64,000 bases of DNA. It comes from Ferruginibacter paludis (lineage in GTDB: Bacteria > Bacteroidota > Bacteroidia > Chitinophagales > Chitinophagaceae). Every line of letters begins with the position of its first letter. The first letter of the stretch is position 1. The position numbers and the translations under genes were made by a program. Under the pieces are notes generated by a model. That model worked only from the letters and a program-made list of their open reading frames with translations. It was not told where the DNA came from and made no database searches. Positions 7,949 through 16,680 of the stretch are shown piece after piece. The stretch covers positions 248,001 through 312,000 of the forward strand of contig NZ_JAUFQJ010000008.1 of NCBI RefSeq assembly GCF_030409685.1, in the 5' to 3' direction.

Positions 7949-9545
7949 GAACATCAAGCGCTGCCGCAATAGCACGCTCCACCAAAGGTTCCATTATTTT
8001 ATAGCCCGCCAGGTTGGGATGCACACCATCATCTCCCAGCCCTGCTTTTAATCCTTTTCGTTCGTCTGACATTGGTGTAAAATAATCCAGATAAATACAA
8101 TCATTTTTGTCAGCGAATGCTTTAATCATCTTATTAAGGGTGAATATTTTTTCTGCCGGTTGCAAGCCTGGTTTCCATGGATAGTCATACACTGGCAACA
8201 CAGAACTCAACACTACTTTTATGCCACTTGCTTTTGCCAGTTGCGCCATAGAGCTGATATTACCCAAAATGGATTCCAAAGTGGCAGGCCCTGTATTGCC
8301 GGCAATATCATTGGTTCCTGCCAGTATCACCACTACTGCAGGTTTCAAATCAATCACATCCGGGCGAAACCGCAACAACATTTGCGGCGTTGTTTGTCCG
8401 CTGATACCGCGGTTAATATACCCATGCGTTGCAAAAAAAGCAGAGTCAATATTTTTCCAGCCAATGGTGATGGAGTTGCCCATAAAGACAACTCTTTGTT
8501 CTCCTTTTTTGGGTGGCACAAGTTGCTTGTTGTCCGCCGCAAAATGGCCAATATCAGGCCAATCATTTTTTACCCTTTCTTCACCTTCCTTTTGCCACTG
8601 CTTTACCTGTTTTGGTGTAACATTTGCCATCCACCCTGTTGGATGTACGGGCCATAATAATCCCTGTTCTTCCAGCCAATCGCCAAAACGATCAATCCAG
8701 GTATCAGTTGGGATGTCGTTTTTACGCATACCAAAACCATGGCCACCTTTTGCATACATGTGCAGCTCGGCCGGTTTTTTGGCAGCAATCCATGCGTTGT
8801 ATAAATTAGTGCTGTGTGATGCCAGGCCCAGCTGGTCATCTGTGGCGGCGCATATAAATAAGGGTGGCGCATCTGGTGGAATGGCTTGGTTTTTCAGTGC
8901 CGTGATGTAAGGATAAACGGGTGCCGCAAAATCGGGCCGGTCGGCCGCCGTTGAATTAAATACGGCGCCCATGGTGACTGTACCTCCTGCGGAAAAGCCC
9001 ATAAAACCAATTCGCTTTGGACTGATATTGTATTCAGCCGCATGGGTGCGAACGTATGCGACTGCCTTTAATCCATCGGCAATAGCCATGGTAACCACGC
9101 TATCATTTTCTTCATCCAGCTTTTTAAAATCACCCATTTTTTTTAAGAGTTCTGCTACCGGATCATTGGTAAGGCTATGCACCAAACGATATTTTAAAAC
9201 AAAAGCAGCCACACCTTTTGCATTAAGCCACTTAGCTACTTCTGTGCCTTCACTTTCTATAGACAGCGTATGAAAAGCACCACCCGGAGCGATGATAACA
9301 GCCGTGCCATTGGCTGCAGATGCGGGCGGCAAATAGGCTGTAAGTGTTGGCTGTGCAACATTATACACTACCCGCGTTTTAAACATGTTGTCATTATTGT
9401 CTTTCTCCTGCCAGGTCCAGCTCTCAGATCCCGGGGCTTTGCCGGGATACAATTGTATTACCTGTTGAGCAGTAACCAGTGATGCAATCATCAAAAGTAA
9501 AAAAGTAAAAACGGGCATTTTTCTTGAAGCGGCAAAGAGGCACAT
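7920..9545 (-). CDS. Fused alpha/beta hydrolase plus SGNH (GDSL-like) esterase, secreted
   Basis: The start at 9545 (MCLFAASRKMPVFTFLLLMIAS) gives a signal peptide; the ATG at 9518 is a possible alternative. Domain 1 (about residues 25-290) is an alpha/beta hydrolase of the BD-FAE/acetyl-esterase type: oxyanion loop IIAPGGAF, nucleophile elbow GFSAGG, late catalytic pair GGHGFG. Domain 2 (about 340-535) is an SGNH hydrolase: block I VVFMGNSITIGW (GNS replaces GDS), block III LAGTNDIAG, block V DGVHPNLAGY. Two deacylating domains in one exported protein suggest removal of acetyl or other ester groups from plant polysaccharide. The C-terminal KSKVKSKK tail is encoded by the polypurine tract. 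Domain calls are firm; substrate is inference. Confidence 0.9.
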   Translation of the reverse strand: MCLFAASRKMPVFTFLLLMIASLVTAQQVIQLYPGKAPGSESWTWQEKDNNDNMFKTRVVYNVAQPTLTAYLPPASAANGTAVIIAPGGAFHTLSIESEGTEVAKWLNAKGVAAFVLKYRLVHSLTNDPVAELLKKMGDFKKLDEENDSVVTMAIADGLKAVAYVRTHAAEYNISPKRIGFMGFSAGGTVTMGAVFNSTAADRPDFAAPVYPYITALKNQAIPPDAPPLFICAATDDQLGLASHSTNLYNAWIAAKKPAELHMYAKGGHGFGMRKNDIPTDTWIDRFGDWLEEQGLLWPVHPTGWMANVTPKQVKQWQKEGEERVKNDWPDIGHFAADNKQLVPPKKGEQRVVFMGNSITIGWKNIDSAFFATHGYINRGISGQTTPQMLLRFRPDVIDLKPAVVVILAGTNDIAGNTGPATLESILGNISSMAQLAKASGIKVVLSSVLPVYDYPWKPGLQPAEKIFTLNKMIKAFADKNDCIYLDYFTPMSDERKGLKAGLGDDGVHPNLAGYKIMEPLVERAIAAALDVQKSKVKSKK

Positions 9546-9675
9546 CGTTGTATTTTTTAGTGAATGTAAAAATAGCAGAACCTTGCTAACATGTAAAGAC
9601 AAATATACGGCTCCATGATCGTTGCAGCAGAGGAAAGCATCCGGGTGTATCCGGGGATAGCATGTTTACATGCTT

Positions 9676-11451
9676 TTACACTGCATCACGCTCCTTCTCC
9701 TGGTGTTTCCACAATTCGTTGAACAAAATACTGTGTTGTTTCAAATCAGCAAATGTTCCCTCACCGGCAATGTAACCATCCTTCAAAATGTACACGTAAT
9801 CAAAATAGGTTAACAGGTATAGCCGGTGTAAAGTAGAAACAACCGCTTTTCCTTCACAGGCCTTGAACAATTTTTCATAAATCTGCACTTCTGTTTTAGG
9901 GTCAACGCTGCTGGTGGGTTCATCCAGCAACACAATCTCGCTGCTGCGGGCGGCCAATATGCCGCGGGCCAGTGCCAGTCGCTGCTTTTGTCCTCCGGAT
10001 AAGTTGACACCTTTCTCCTGGATACCGGATTGCAATCCATTGGGTAATTGCTTTACTACCTCTGTGAAATGCGCCGTGTAGCATACATCATCAATATCCT
10101 GTTGGTCAAAAGGCAGACCGAGTGTGATATTGTGTTCAATCGTATTTTCAAAAATCTCCGGCTCCTGCGGAAATAAAGTAATACTTTCAGCAAGGCGGGC
10201 CGTATCTGTCTCCAGCACATCGTCTACTGTAATGCGAATGCCGGGTTCAGGATCATATAAACCTCTTAACACCGCCATCAGCGTACTTTTTCCGCTGCCG
10301 CTTTCACCAATAAAAGCAATGCGTTTGCCCCGCTGCAGGCTGATGTTTATTCCGTGCAGACTGTGTGCTTTTTCTGCGGCCGAGTAGGCAGCCTTGTGCG
10401 AAAAATTGAGTCCGCTTATAACAATGGTTTGCCAGTTCTGCGGCAGGCCACTACCGCTCTCAGGCAGATGATGTTCCTGGTAGGCATCTGTAATAAAGCG
10501 GGCCGTTTGCACATCGGTATTGTACTGAACTACCTGTGTATACTGGTAGGCGATATCGTGAAATACACTGGTGAACTGGTTTACAAATCCCAGCAATGCC
10601 ACCAGGCTGCCCAGCATAAAAACACTGCCCGGCCGGGTGTGCTGGTAAATATAGCCCACAGCTGTGATTACGTAAATAAGGCTCACCAGGGTGTCGGCCA
10701 CAAACCATTTCCATTCATTGATTTTTACGCTGCGGTTAAACGAGGGAAAAACATCTTTTACTTTTTGGAGTACACTCCCTTCCATTCTTTTTTCAAGCCT
10801 TAAAGTAATGACCGTGATAATATTTGAAAGGCTGTCGAATAAGGTGCTGGAAACGATGTGCTCCTTCTCATTCTTGTCATCAACCGCCTGCATAAATGGT
10901 TTATCAAACCTAAAGATTAAATAGACTGTCAGTGCACCAATGAGTACGCCAACGGCACCAAACAATGGTGAGAAATAAATCATGGCGATAAAGGAAGACA
11001 AAAATTTAGTGAGTGTGTACAGGTACATAAAACCGTTCTGAAAAAAATCTTTCAACGCCTCATAGGCTTTACGGATACGATTGATGGTAGCGCCGCTATG
11101 GTGATCCTGGTGCCATCTCACCGGCAGGTGCAATGTTTGATGATACAATTGCTGTAAAAAATTGCGGCTTAAGTTAAACGCCAGCTGGCGTTCCATAATT
11201 CTTGCTGGCCCGTGAAAAGCCCATTCGGCCAGCTTCAGTAACATAAATATGCCGGCATACCACCAGGCGTATTGTAATTTGTCGATACCTTGTTTTTGTA
11301 CTGCGTTGATAAACCAGCCATAGAGCAAAGGGTTCATGGCTGATACAACACTTGCCAAAATAAACAACGTATAAATGCCGACATACCTTTTCTTTTCCTC
11401 CCGGGCGTAACGCCACGCAGTTTTCATCAGTGATATATAAGGATTGGACAT
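9676..11451 (-). CDS. ABC transporter, fused permease and ATP-binding half-transporter
   Basis: A 591-residue type-IV ABC half-transporter. Six TM helices occupy about residues 20-320. The nucleotide-binding domain follows: Walker A GESGSGKST, Q-loop LFPQEPEIFE, signature LSGGQKQRLALARG, Walker B EIVLLDEPTSSVD, and an H-loop His in VVSTLHRLYLL. Such proteins dimerise and usually export lipids, peptides or drugs; the sequence does not identify the cargo. There is no partner half beside it, so a homodimer is likely. It stands alone on the minus strand, with 73 bp to the esterase start on one side and 295 bp on the other. Confidence 0.92.
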   Translation of the reverse strand: MSNPYISLMKTAWRYAREEKKRYVGIYTLFILASVVSAMNPLLYGWFINAVQKQGIDKLQYAWWYAGIFMLLKLAEWAFHGPARIMERQLAFNLSRNFLQQLYHQTLHLPVRWHQDHHSGATINRIRKAYEALKDFFQNGFMYLYTLTKFLSSFIAMIYFSPLFGAVGVLIGALTVYLIFRFDKPFMQAVDDKNEKEHIVSSTLFDSLSNIITVITLRLEKRMEGSVLQKVKDVFPSFNRSVKINEWKWFVADTLVSLIYVITAVGYIYQHTRPGSVFMLGSLVALLGFVNQFTSVFHDIAYQYTQVVQYNTDVQTARFITDAYQEHHLPESGSGLPQNWQTIVISGLNFSHKAAYSAAEKAHSLHGINISLQRGKRIAFIGESGSGKSTLMAVLRGLYDPEPGIRITVDDVLETDTARLAESITLFPQEPEIFENTIEHNITLGLPFDQQDIDDVCYTAHFTEVVKQLPNGLQSGIQEKGVNLSGGQKQRLALARGILAARSSEIVLLDEPTSSVDPKTEVQIYEKLFKACEGKAVVSTLHRLYLLTYFDYVYILKDGYIAGEGTFADLKQHSILFNELWKHQEKERDAV

Positions 11452-11746
11452 AATAATACTCCGCTTTTACTAAGAAAATTAAAACCCTGAAATTCTTATT
11501 GCATGCTTTTACCAACGGTGTGACGCAGACTCAAATATACACCTGGCAAATGACAAGCTGAATTGTTTCATGCAAAGAAGGTCTATGTAAAAATGAGCTG
11601 GGAGGGTTATGACTTTTTCTTTTTATTAAGTGCTGATGTTTGACCAACGAATTTCTCATCCGATCAAATAAATTATTCTTAATAAAATCTGGCCCTGGAT
11701 TGTGAGGCACCCTGCGTCAAGGCGGCCAAAAAAAATGTATTAATTT

Positions 11747-12526
11747 TTAGTTGTAATAAAAATTAACTGTGCTTACCGAAACCAGCCCGTCATTTTCCCA
11801 AGTCTCTGTCATCATTTTGGGTAAACTATTTTCATATTCGTAAGTATAATTTCCAGTGTGGTTAGAATTATACTGGTTATAAATTTCCTGCGTGATGTTA
11901 TGCTTACTTATTACACTATACAGATCTGTTATAAAATATAAGGTGAGCCCTAAGCCGTTATACGGATTAATATTAGAATCGTAAGAGGCTGTTATATTGT
12001 AGCTGTTTATCATCGCACCAGCAGCCTTATAAAACTTCTGCATTTGTACCACATTATCGTTATCATCATATACAAAATTGGTATAACCCCATGAAATAGC
12101 AGAATCCCTCACCAGCCGCCCTTTCATGTCATAGGTATAAATATTTTCAGTTACAAAAGAACCATTGTTGGAATTACTAACAAGTTTTTGTATTACTTTT
12201 CCTTCCTGATACACTAATAAATATGCCCACTCTCTATCGGGCTGACCAGGATAAATACCCTGATAGGTGAACCTTGTAAGATTTTCGGCGGTATCATATT
12301 TTATTAAGGTCGTCCCAATATACCCGCCATGATTATTACTATCTGTTATTGCTACCAAACGCTTTTGTGCATCATATTCATAGGATAAATAACCAATGCT
12401 ATCACCTGATCTGTTTACAACCCGTTGCAGTAGCCTGTCTCCAGCCCCATTGATATTTTCTTTTTTGCACGAGCTAAAACAATAAAGCAAGATTACACAG
12501 GCTATTAATATACGGGGTACTGACAT
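11747..12526 (-). CDS. Lipoprotein with YD-repeat-like beta strands
   Basis: A 259-residue protein with a lipoprotein signal (ILLYCFSSC-KKE; Cys about 20 followed by charged residues). The mature part has repeated strand-turn units such as SYEYDAQKRLVAITD, YTYDMKGRLVRDS, NFVYDDNDNVVQM and YTYEYENSLPKM, the pattern of YD/RHS-type or DUF4595-like repeats found in Bacteroidota surface lipoproteins. It is probably tethered to the cell surface or outer membrane. The function is unknown. It is alone in a minus-strand run of surface-protein genes. Confidence 0.75.
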   Translation of the reverse strand: MSVPRILIACVILLYCFSSCKKENINGAGDRLLQRVVNRSGDSIGYLSYEYDAQKRLVAITDSNNHGGYIGTTLIKYDTAENLTRFTYQGIYPGQPDREWAYLLVYQEGKVIQKLVSNSNNGSFVTENIYTYDMKGRLVRDSAISWGYTNFVYDDNDNVVQMQKFYKAAGAMINSYNITASYDSNINPYNGLGLTLYFITDLYSVISKHNITQEIYNQYNSNHTGNYTYEYENSLPKMMTETWENDGLVSVSTVNFYYN

Positions 12527-12665
12527 AGCTAAAGATTTGGTTTAAAGCATAGATAAATGTACAATAAATACAAACATCAAAATGCTATGGGCTGCTCAGC
12601 CAACACATTATAAATAAGTGGGTTGATAAACAATATGCAGTTGCGGCAATTAACTGTAATTATAT

Positions 12666-14630
12666 TTATCTGAGCAAAACGGTAGTTCCTTTTCTTTGAA
12701 AAATATGTCCGTCCACACCGGTACATTCCAGCATCCAGACCAGTGTTTGCGGATCCTGCGGTACCCCTTTAAAAATACCATTCCATCCAAGTCGCTCCAC
12801 ATTGGTTTCAAACAACAGGTTACCTGCCCGGTTGAAGATTCTGAAATAAGTAATGCCTTTTACGCCCCGCAATACCGGCCGTAAAATATCGTTGTTGCCA
12901 TCACCATTGGGTGTAAAGCCGGAAGGGACATAGATCTCGACGTTCTTCACCGTTTTAACAAGCTGGGAATCTACCGTAACACAACCTGCCGCTGTATGCA
13001 TTTCGATGGCATACAATTGTTCGGTGGCACTGGTAAAATTGGGTGTATAGCTTGCAGGATTATCCAGCCAGATCGCTGGTTTCCAAAGTACCTGGTTGCC
13101 GATATGTCTTGCTTCCAGCGGCAATGTTAAATTGATAATGGCATATTTTACCGGGTATGTAATGGGCGGTACGGGTTGTTCTATCAAAATGGTTTGCTTG
13201 GAAGTTGACAGCGTACAGCCGTCACTGTTTTGCAACACAGCGTAGTAGGTGCCGCTTTCTGCCACATGATACGCTGTGATACCCGTGGCATCAATGGCCA
13301 CATTATCCCTATACCATTCTATATGTTGCGTGGAAGTTATTTTTAAAACAGCGCTGTCTCCATATCCAAAACAAAATGCAGCCTTGCCGGCCAATCTCAG
13401 CGTGGTATCAACAGCTGACGATTTAATAACCACCGCATCGGAAGTTTTACACCCGCCACCCACGCTGCTGGCAGTCAGTGTGTAGGTAGTAGTTACCCCG
13501 GGCGCCGCTATCGGGTTGGATATTTCAGGGTTGCTCAGGCCTGCAGCCGGGCTCCAGCTGTATATCAACTCCTGCCGGGGCGGGCTGCCGATGGTTATGC
13601 CCGCTGTATGACAATACAAGGCGTCATTTCCCGCATCAGCGCTCAGCTGAAGCGTATCTTTCAACAGGGCCAGCAATACCTTCGGGCATCCATAGCCGTC
13701 ATAAGGATCCAGCTTGAGTGAAATGCTGGTGCCGGATGGAGGCGGTGGCTTTAATACCAGCGTGGGGCCTTTACCTAAAACCCTTGTCAGTGCGCTGTCA
13801 TACCAGGTATAGCCTGCGTACCCTGCCGGCCCTGTTACGTGTACCACTGAATCGCCTTTACAAAAAGCAGCTCCTACAAAACTGCCACCACAGTCTGAAT
13901 CTACATCGATATACGCATATCCAAAATGCCTGCGAAATGTGCAGTCTGCCGTTTTAAAAAACAAGCGGATCTGCTTACCGGCGTTGCCTGACAAATCCAC
14001 GGTTACAGTGGACCATTTTTTATAGAGGACTGTAATGGTATCCACAACGTTCGATACCTCAAAGCCGGGCAATGAAGACCCCACCGCAATAAACGAAAAA
14101 GAGCCGCAATTGATAACACTGTTCTCCGAAACATTGGTAACCTCTACTTCCATGCGGGGTTGTTCATTGATGCGGTGATTGGGCGATTGAAATACAACCG
14201 CGTAGTGAAATGTGACCGAATAAGAATTGCTATTTTCCGGAACCGTAAAATCATACGATACGCCTTCGGCCTGGCCGCCAGCCTCCGTGCTTCCAAGCCT
14301 GATGGAATGACCGCTCCCGTTGGGACACAACACCGGAAAACCGCCAAAGGGATCAAGCTGGCTGTTGTTGCCACTATACATGGTATGATGCTCGGAAACA
14401 GGTCCTGATACCCTGCTGAGTGAAATTACATTTTGGTCGCCAACAGCTGAGGTGCGCCCGAGCCAGCAGGTCCAGTTGGCAAATGTGCCGGTTTCAAAAT
14501 CAATATTTACCGGGCAGCTTTGGGCGCAAACAGTGGTGCCTGTACACATGCATATTGCTATTATGTATAGTGGCGAAAGAAAATTCCAAAACCATCGTTG
14601 GCTTTTATACCAGGTTTTAAAATGCGGCAC
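12666..14630 (-). CDS. T9SS type B sorting (gliding-motility C-terminal domain) secreted protein
   Basis: A 654-residue exported protein. Residues about 1-37 are a signal peptide ending near TVCAQ. Residues about 40-245 look like a jelly-roll carbohydrate- or lectin-like module (IDFETGTFANWTCW, then paired Cys and RLFFKTADCTFRRHFGYAYIDVD). Ig/PKD-like repeats follow (SWSPAAGLSNP.., TTTYTLTAS.., ESGTYYAVLQNSDGC). The last 85 residues carry the gliding-motility/T9SS type B signature: VPSGFTPNGDGNND, FRIFNRAGNLLFE, GWNGIFKG. The protein should be carried through the type IX system and attached at the cell surface. Adhesion or glycan binding is likely but unproven. Confidence 0.88.
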   Translation of the reverse strand: MPHFKTWYKSQRWFWNFLSPLYIIAICMCTGTTVCAQSCPVNIDFETGTFANWTCWLGRTSAVGDQNVISLSRVSGPVSEHHTMYSGNNSQLDPFGGFPVLCPNGSGHSIRLGSTEAGGQAEGVSYDFTVPENSNSYSVTFHYAVVFQSPNHRINEQPRMEVEVTNVSENSVINCGSFSFIAVGSSLPGFEVSNVVDTITVLYKKWSTVTVDLSGNAGKQIRLFFKTADCTFRRHFGYAYIDVDSDCGGSFVGAAFCKGDSVVHVTGPAGYAGYTWYDSALTRVLGKGPTLVLKPPPPSGTSISLKLDPYDGYGCPKVLLALLKDTLQLSADAGNDALYCHTAGITIGSPPRQELIYSWSPAAGLSNPEISNPIAAPGVTTTYTLTASSVGGGCKTSDAVVIKSSAVDTTLRLAGKAAFCFGYGDSAVLKITSTQHIEWYRDNVAIDATGITAYHVAESGTYYAVLQNSDGCTLSTSKQTILIEQPVPPITYPVKYAIINLTLPLEARHIGNQVLWKPAIWLDNPASYTPNFTSATEQLYAIEMHTAAGCVTVDSQLVKTVKNVEIYVPSGFTPNGDGNNDILRPVLRGVKGITYFRIFNRAGNLLFETNVERLGWNGIFKGVPQDPQTLVWMLECTGVDGHIFQRKGTTVLLR

Positions 14631-15050
14631 TTGTTAGTTTTATGTTCTTAAAGATAAAGCAAATTCAACTGCGAAATTCTTAGTTTTTATTGCCGAAAAT
14701 CCCTATTTTACTGGTAGTCTGCGCAAAAAAGACACAAGTACTTCCTGTAGTAAGATGTCATTTTTGAATGCTGAATAAAATACGCCTGGACTCAATTTTC
14801 TTAAAAAAGTGTTGCTGCGTTTCTACAGGCTGAGATGCATGTTTTGATCAGAGGGTTGGGATTGAATTAAGCAGTTTCCGCCACTGGTTTTCCTGATAAA
14901 GAAAAAGGCTTCCCCGGTAATACGTATTGTTTTTAAAAACCGTTGCCTCACAGAAAATTTCTCTACAATGTAATTTTAAGTATCCTGCCGGATAAAATGC
15001 TTTTTGTGTAGCTGCCGGTAAATGACCTGCCGGTTTCTTTCAACATAAAA
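14631..15050. other. 420-bp intergenic region, no gene seen
   Basis: No frame here has coding character or a recognised domain, and I see no tRNA-like fold. It should hold the promoter of the T9SS-targeted gene upstream of 14630, but I found no confident -7/-33 pair. Confidence 0.5.
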
Positions 15051-15278
15051 TTATTCCCGTTTCCACTCATATGGCGGATGATGCTGTGAAATGTATGTGC
15101 CAAGACCTTTTGAGGCATGCGCCAGTTGTTTAAGGGTATCGGTAGTTTGCTTGCCGCAACTTACATAGGAATACTTATATACCGGGTGGTGATTAAACTG
15201 AATGATGATATGATCGGTTCCAATATCATATCCTGTTACGCCTGATTGTTTGCCGCTTTTGCTGATGTACTTTTTCAT
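15051..15278 (-). CDS. Small KTSC-like domain protein
   Basis: A 75-residue cytosolic protein. The core, IGTDHIIIQFNHHPVYKYSY, has the strand-turn-strand shape with a late aromatic Y-K-Y that is typical of the KTSC domain, a small fold often fused to or near nucleic-acid enzymes. LKQLAHASKGLGTYISQH forms the expected amphipathic helix at the C-terminus. The next gene upstream on the same strand (flavin monooxygenase) ends at 15285, only 6 bp before this start, so the two are probably co-transcribed. The family call is tentative; function is unknown. Confidence 0.65.
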   Translation of the reverse strand: MKKYISKSGKQSGVTGYDIGTDHIIIQFNHHPVYKYSYVSCGKQTTDTLKQLAHASKGLGTYISQHHPPYEWKRE

Positions 15279-15284
15279 TGCAAC

Positions 15285-16436
15285 TCAATTGTGGTGCGAA
15301 TTAATAGTGCCGGCTGCAACTTTTACGGCAATGCCGGCAGCAATTTTTTGCGCATCCCGGCTTATTGTACGGATCTGCCCGGTGGCAGCAATCCTGTATC
15401 CGCAGAAATATAAACCATCCTTACCGAAGTACTTTTGCTTATCCAAAGGCAATCTTGCATCCGCAATCCGGCCAGGTTCAAAATTAGCCATCGCACTGCT
15501 TTGCATACTGTAGCCAATAGCAGCAATAACAGCATCGAACACCTGCTGTTGGCCATCTGAAAAACAGACCGTGTTGCCAACAATATAATCAATGCCGCTA
15601 TAAACCTGGATATGGCCCTTGCGGATATGGCCGATGGTACCAATATCCAGCAAAGGTATTTTAGCGTCCCTGGCAATTTGTTCAAGTGGTCCATACGACA
15701 TTTTTTTTAGCCCCAGTTTGGTAATATCACCCAATACCAACGCCAATAGAGGCGCACTGACAGCATCGGCAATACGCGGAGGAAGATGACTCAGCAGTAA
15801 GCTTATTTCCAGTACCGGGATGCCCATTATATCACGTGGTATCACATTCACCGGCGAGCGAACAGACAGGGATGGCATGGCTCCTTGTTCATACAAATCA
15901 ATGGCTATTTCGCAGGCTGAATTACCAAAGCCCACCACCAATACTTTTTTTCCTCTATAATCGCTTCCTGTTTTGTACGCATAACTATGCACAACAGTAC
16001 CGGTAAAAGTTTCCATCCCTTTAAAATTTAAAGGCCTGGGATGGCCAAAGGCACCCGTTGCCATCACCAGGTATTTTGATTGAAAAATTTCAGTAGCTGT
16101 TTGCGTAAGCCAGTTATCACCCACCCTTTTAACCGATGTTGCTTCGGTATTAAAAATGGGTTCGATGTTAAACTCTTTTTGATAAGCGTCTGCATAATTG
16201 ATTACCTCTGCACGGGATGGATAGCGGGGAATATCAGGGCCATATTTTTTAAAAGGCAATGCTGAAATTCTTTTATTGGTATGCAAATGCAACCGATGAT
16301 AGTGGTTACGCCAGGGAGCAACTGATTCCTTTTCTTTTTCAATAACAATATACTTTATACCCTGCTTTTGCAGGCAGGCTGCCGACGCAAGACCTGCCAT
16401 ACTTGCGCCTATAATCAATGTTTCAGTTTGTATCAT
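15285..16436 (-). CDS. Flavin-containing monooxygenase-like NAD(P)/FAD oxidoreductase
   Basis: The ATG at 16436 gives MIQTETLIIGASMAGLASA, with the FAD-binding Rossmann motif G-A-S-M-A-G-L-A directly at the N-terminus, so I prefer it to the Met seven codons earlier. The 383-residue protein has a second nucleotide-binding motif for NADPH (VLVVGFGNSACEIAIDL, residues about 155-172). It also has FMO-like blocks YLVMATGAFGHPRP and AAIGYSMQSS. Proteins of this YUCCA/CzcO-like group hydroxylate nitrogen, sulfur or carbon in small molecules. The substrate cannot be told. It may be co-transcribed with the small downstream KTSC-like gene. Confidence 0.88.
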   Translation of the reverse strand: MIQTETLIIGASMAGLASAACLQKQGIKYIVIEKEKESVAPWRNHYHRLHLHTNKRISALPFKKYGPDIPRYPSRAEVINYADAYQKEFNIEPIFNTEATSVKRVGDNWLTQTATEIFQSKYLVMATGAFGHPRPLNFKGMETFTGTVVHSYAYKTGSDYRGKKVLVVGFGNSACEIAIDLYEQGAMPSLSVRSPVNVIPRDIMGIPVLEISLLLSHLPPRIADAVSAPLLALVLGDITKLGLKKMSYGPLEQIARDAKIPLLDIGTIGHIRKGHIQVYSGIDYIVGNTVCFSDGQQQVFDAVIAAIGYSMQSSAMANFEPGRIADARLPLDKQKYFGKDGLYFCGYRIAATGQIRTISRDAQKIAAGIAVKVAAGTINSHHN

Positions 16437-16680
16437 ACTCAGACAATGTAATGACAACCGTCATTACAAGTTAATTCATTTTTTCTTTTCTTTCCTGACG
16501 AAGATGACTAATGTAGTAGAAGATTTGCCTCAATTACTGTGCTTTATCAGGCAAAAATTGCAGGCAGAAAGGATTATAAAAATGGCGTAACAATTGTTGT
16601 ATGCTTGAATACACAATAAAATAAAGGCAACAATTACCGTTGCATCAATTCATTTATTACCGGCAATAAAATCATTTACC

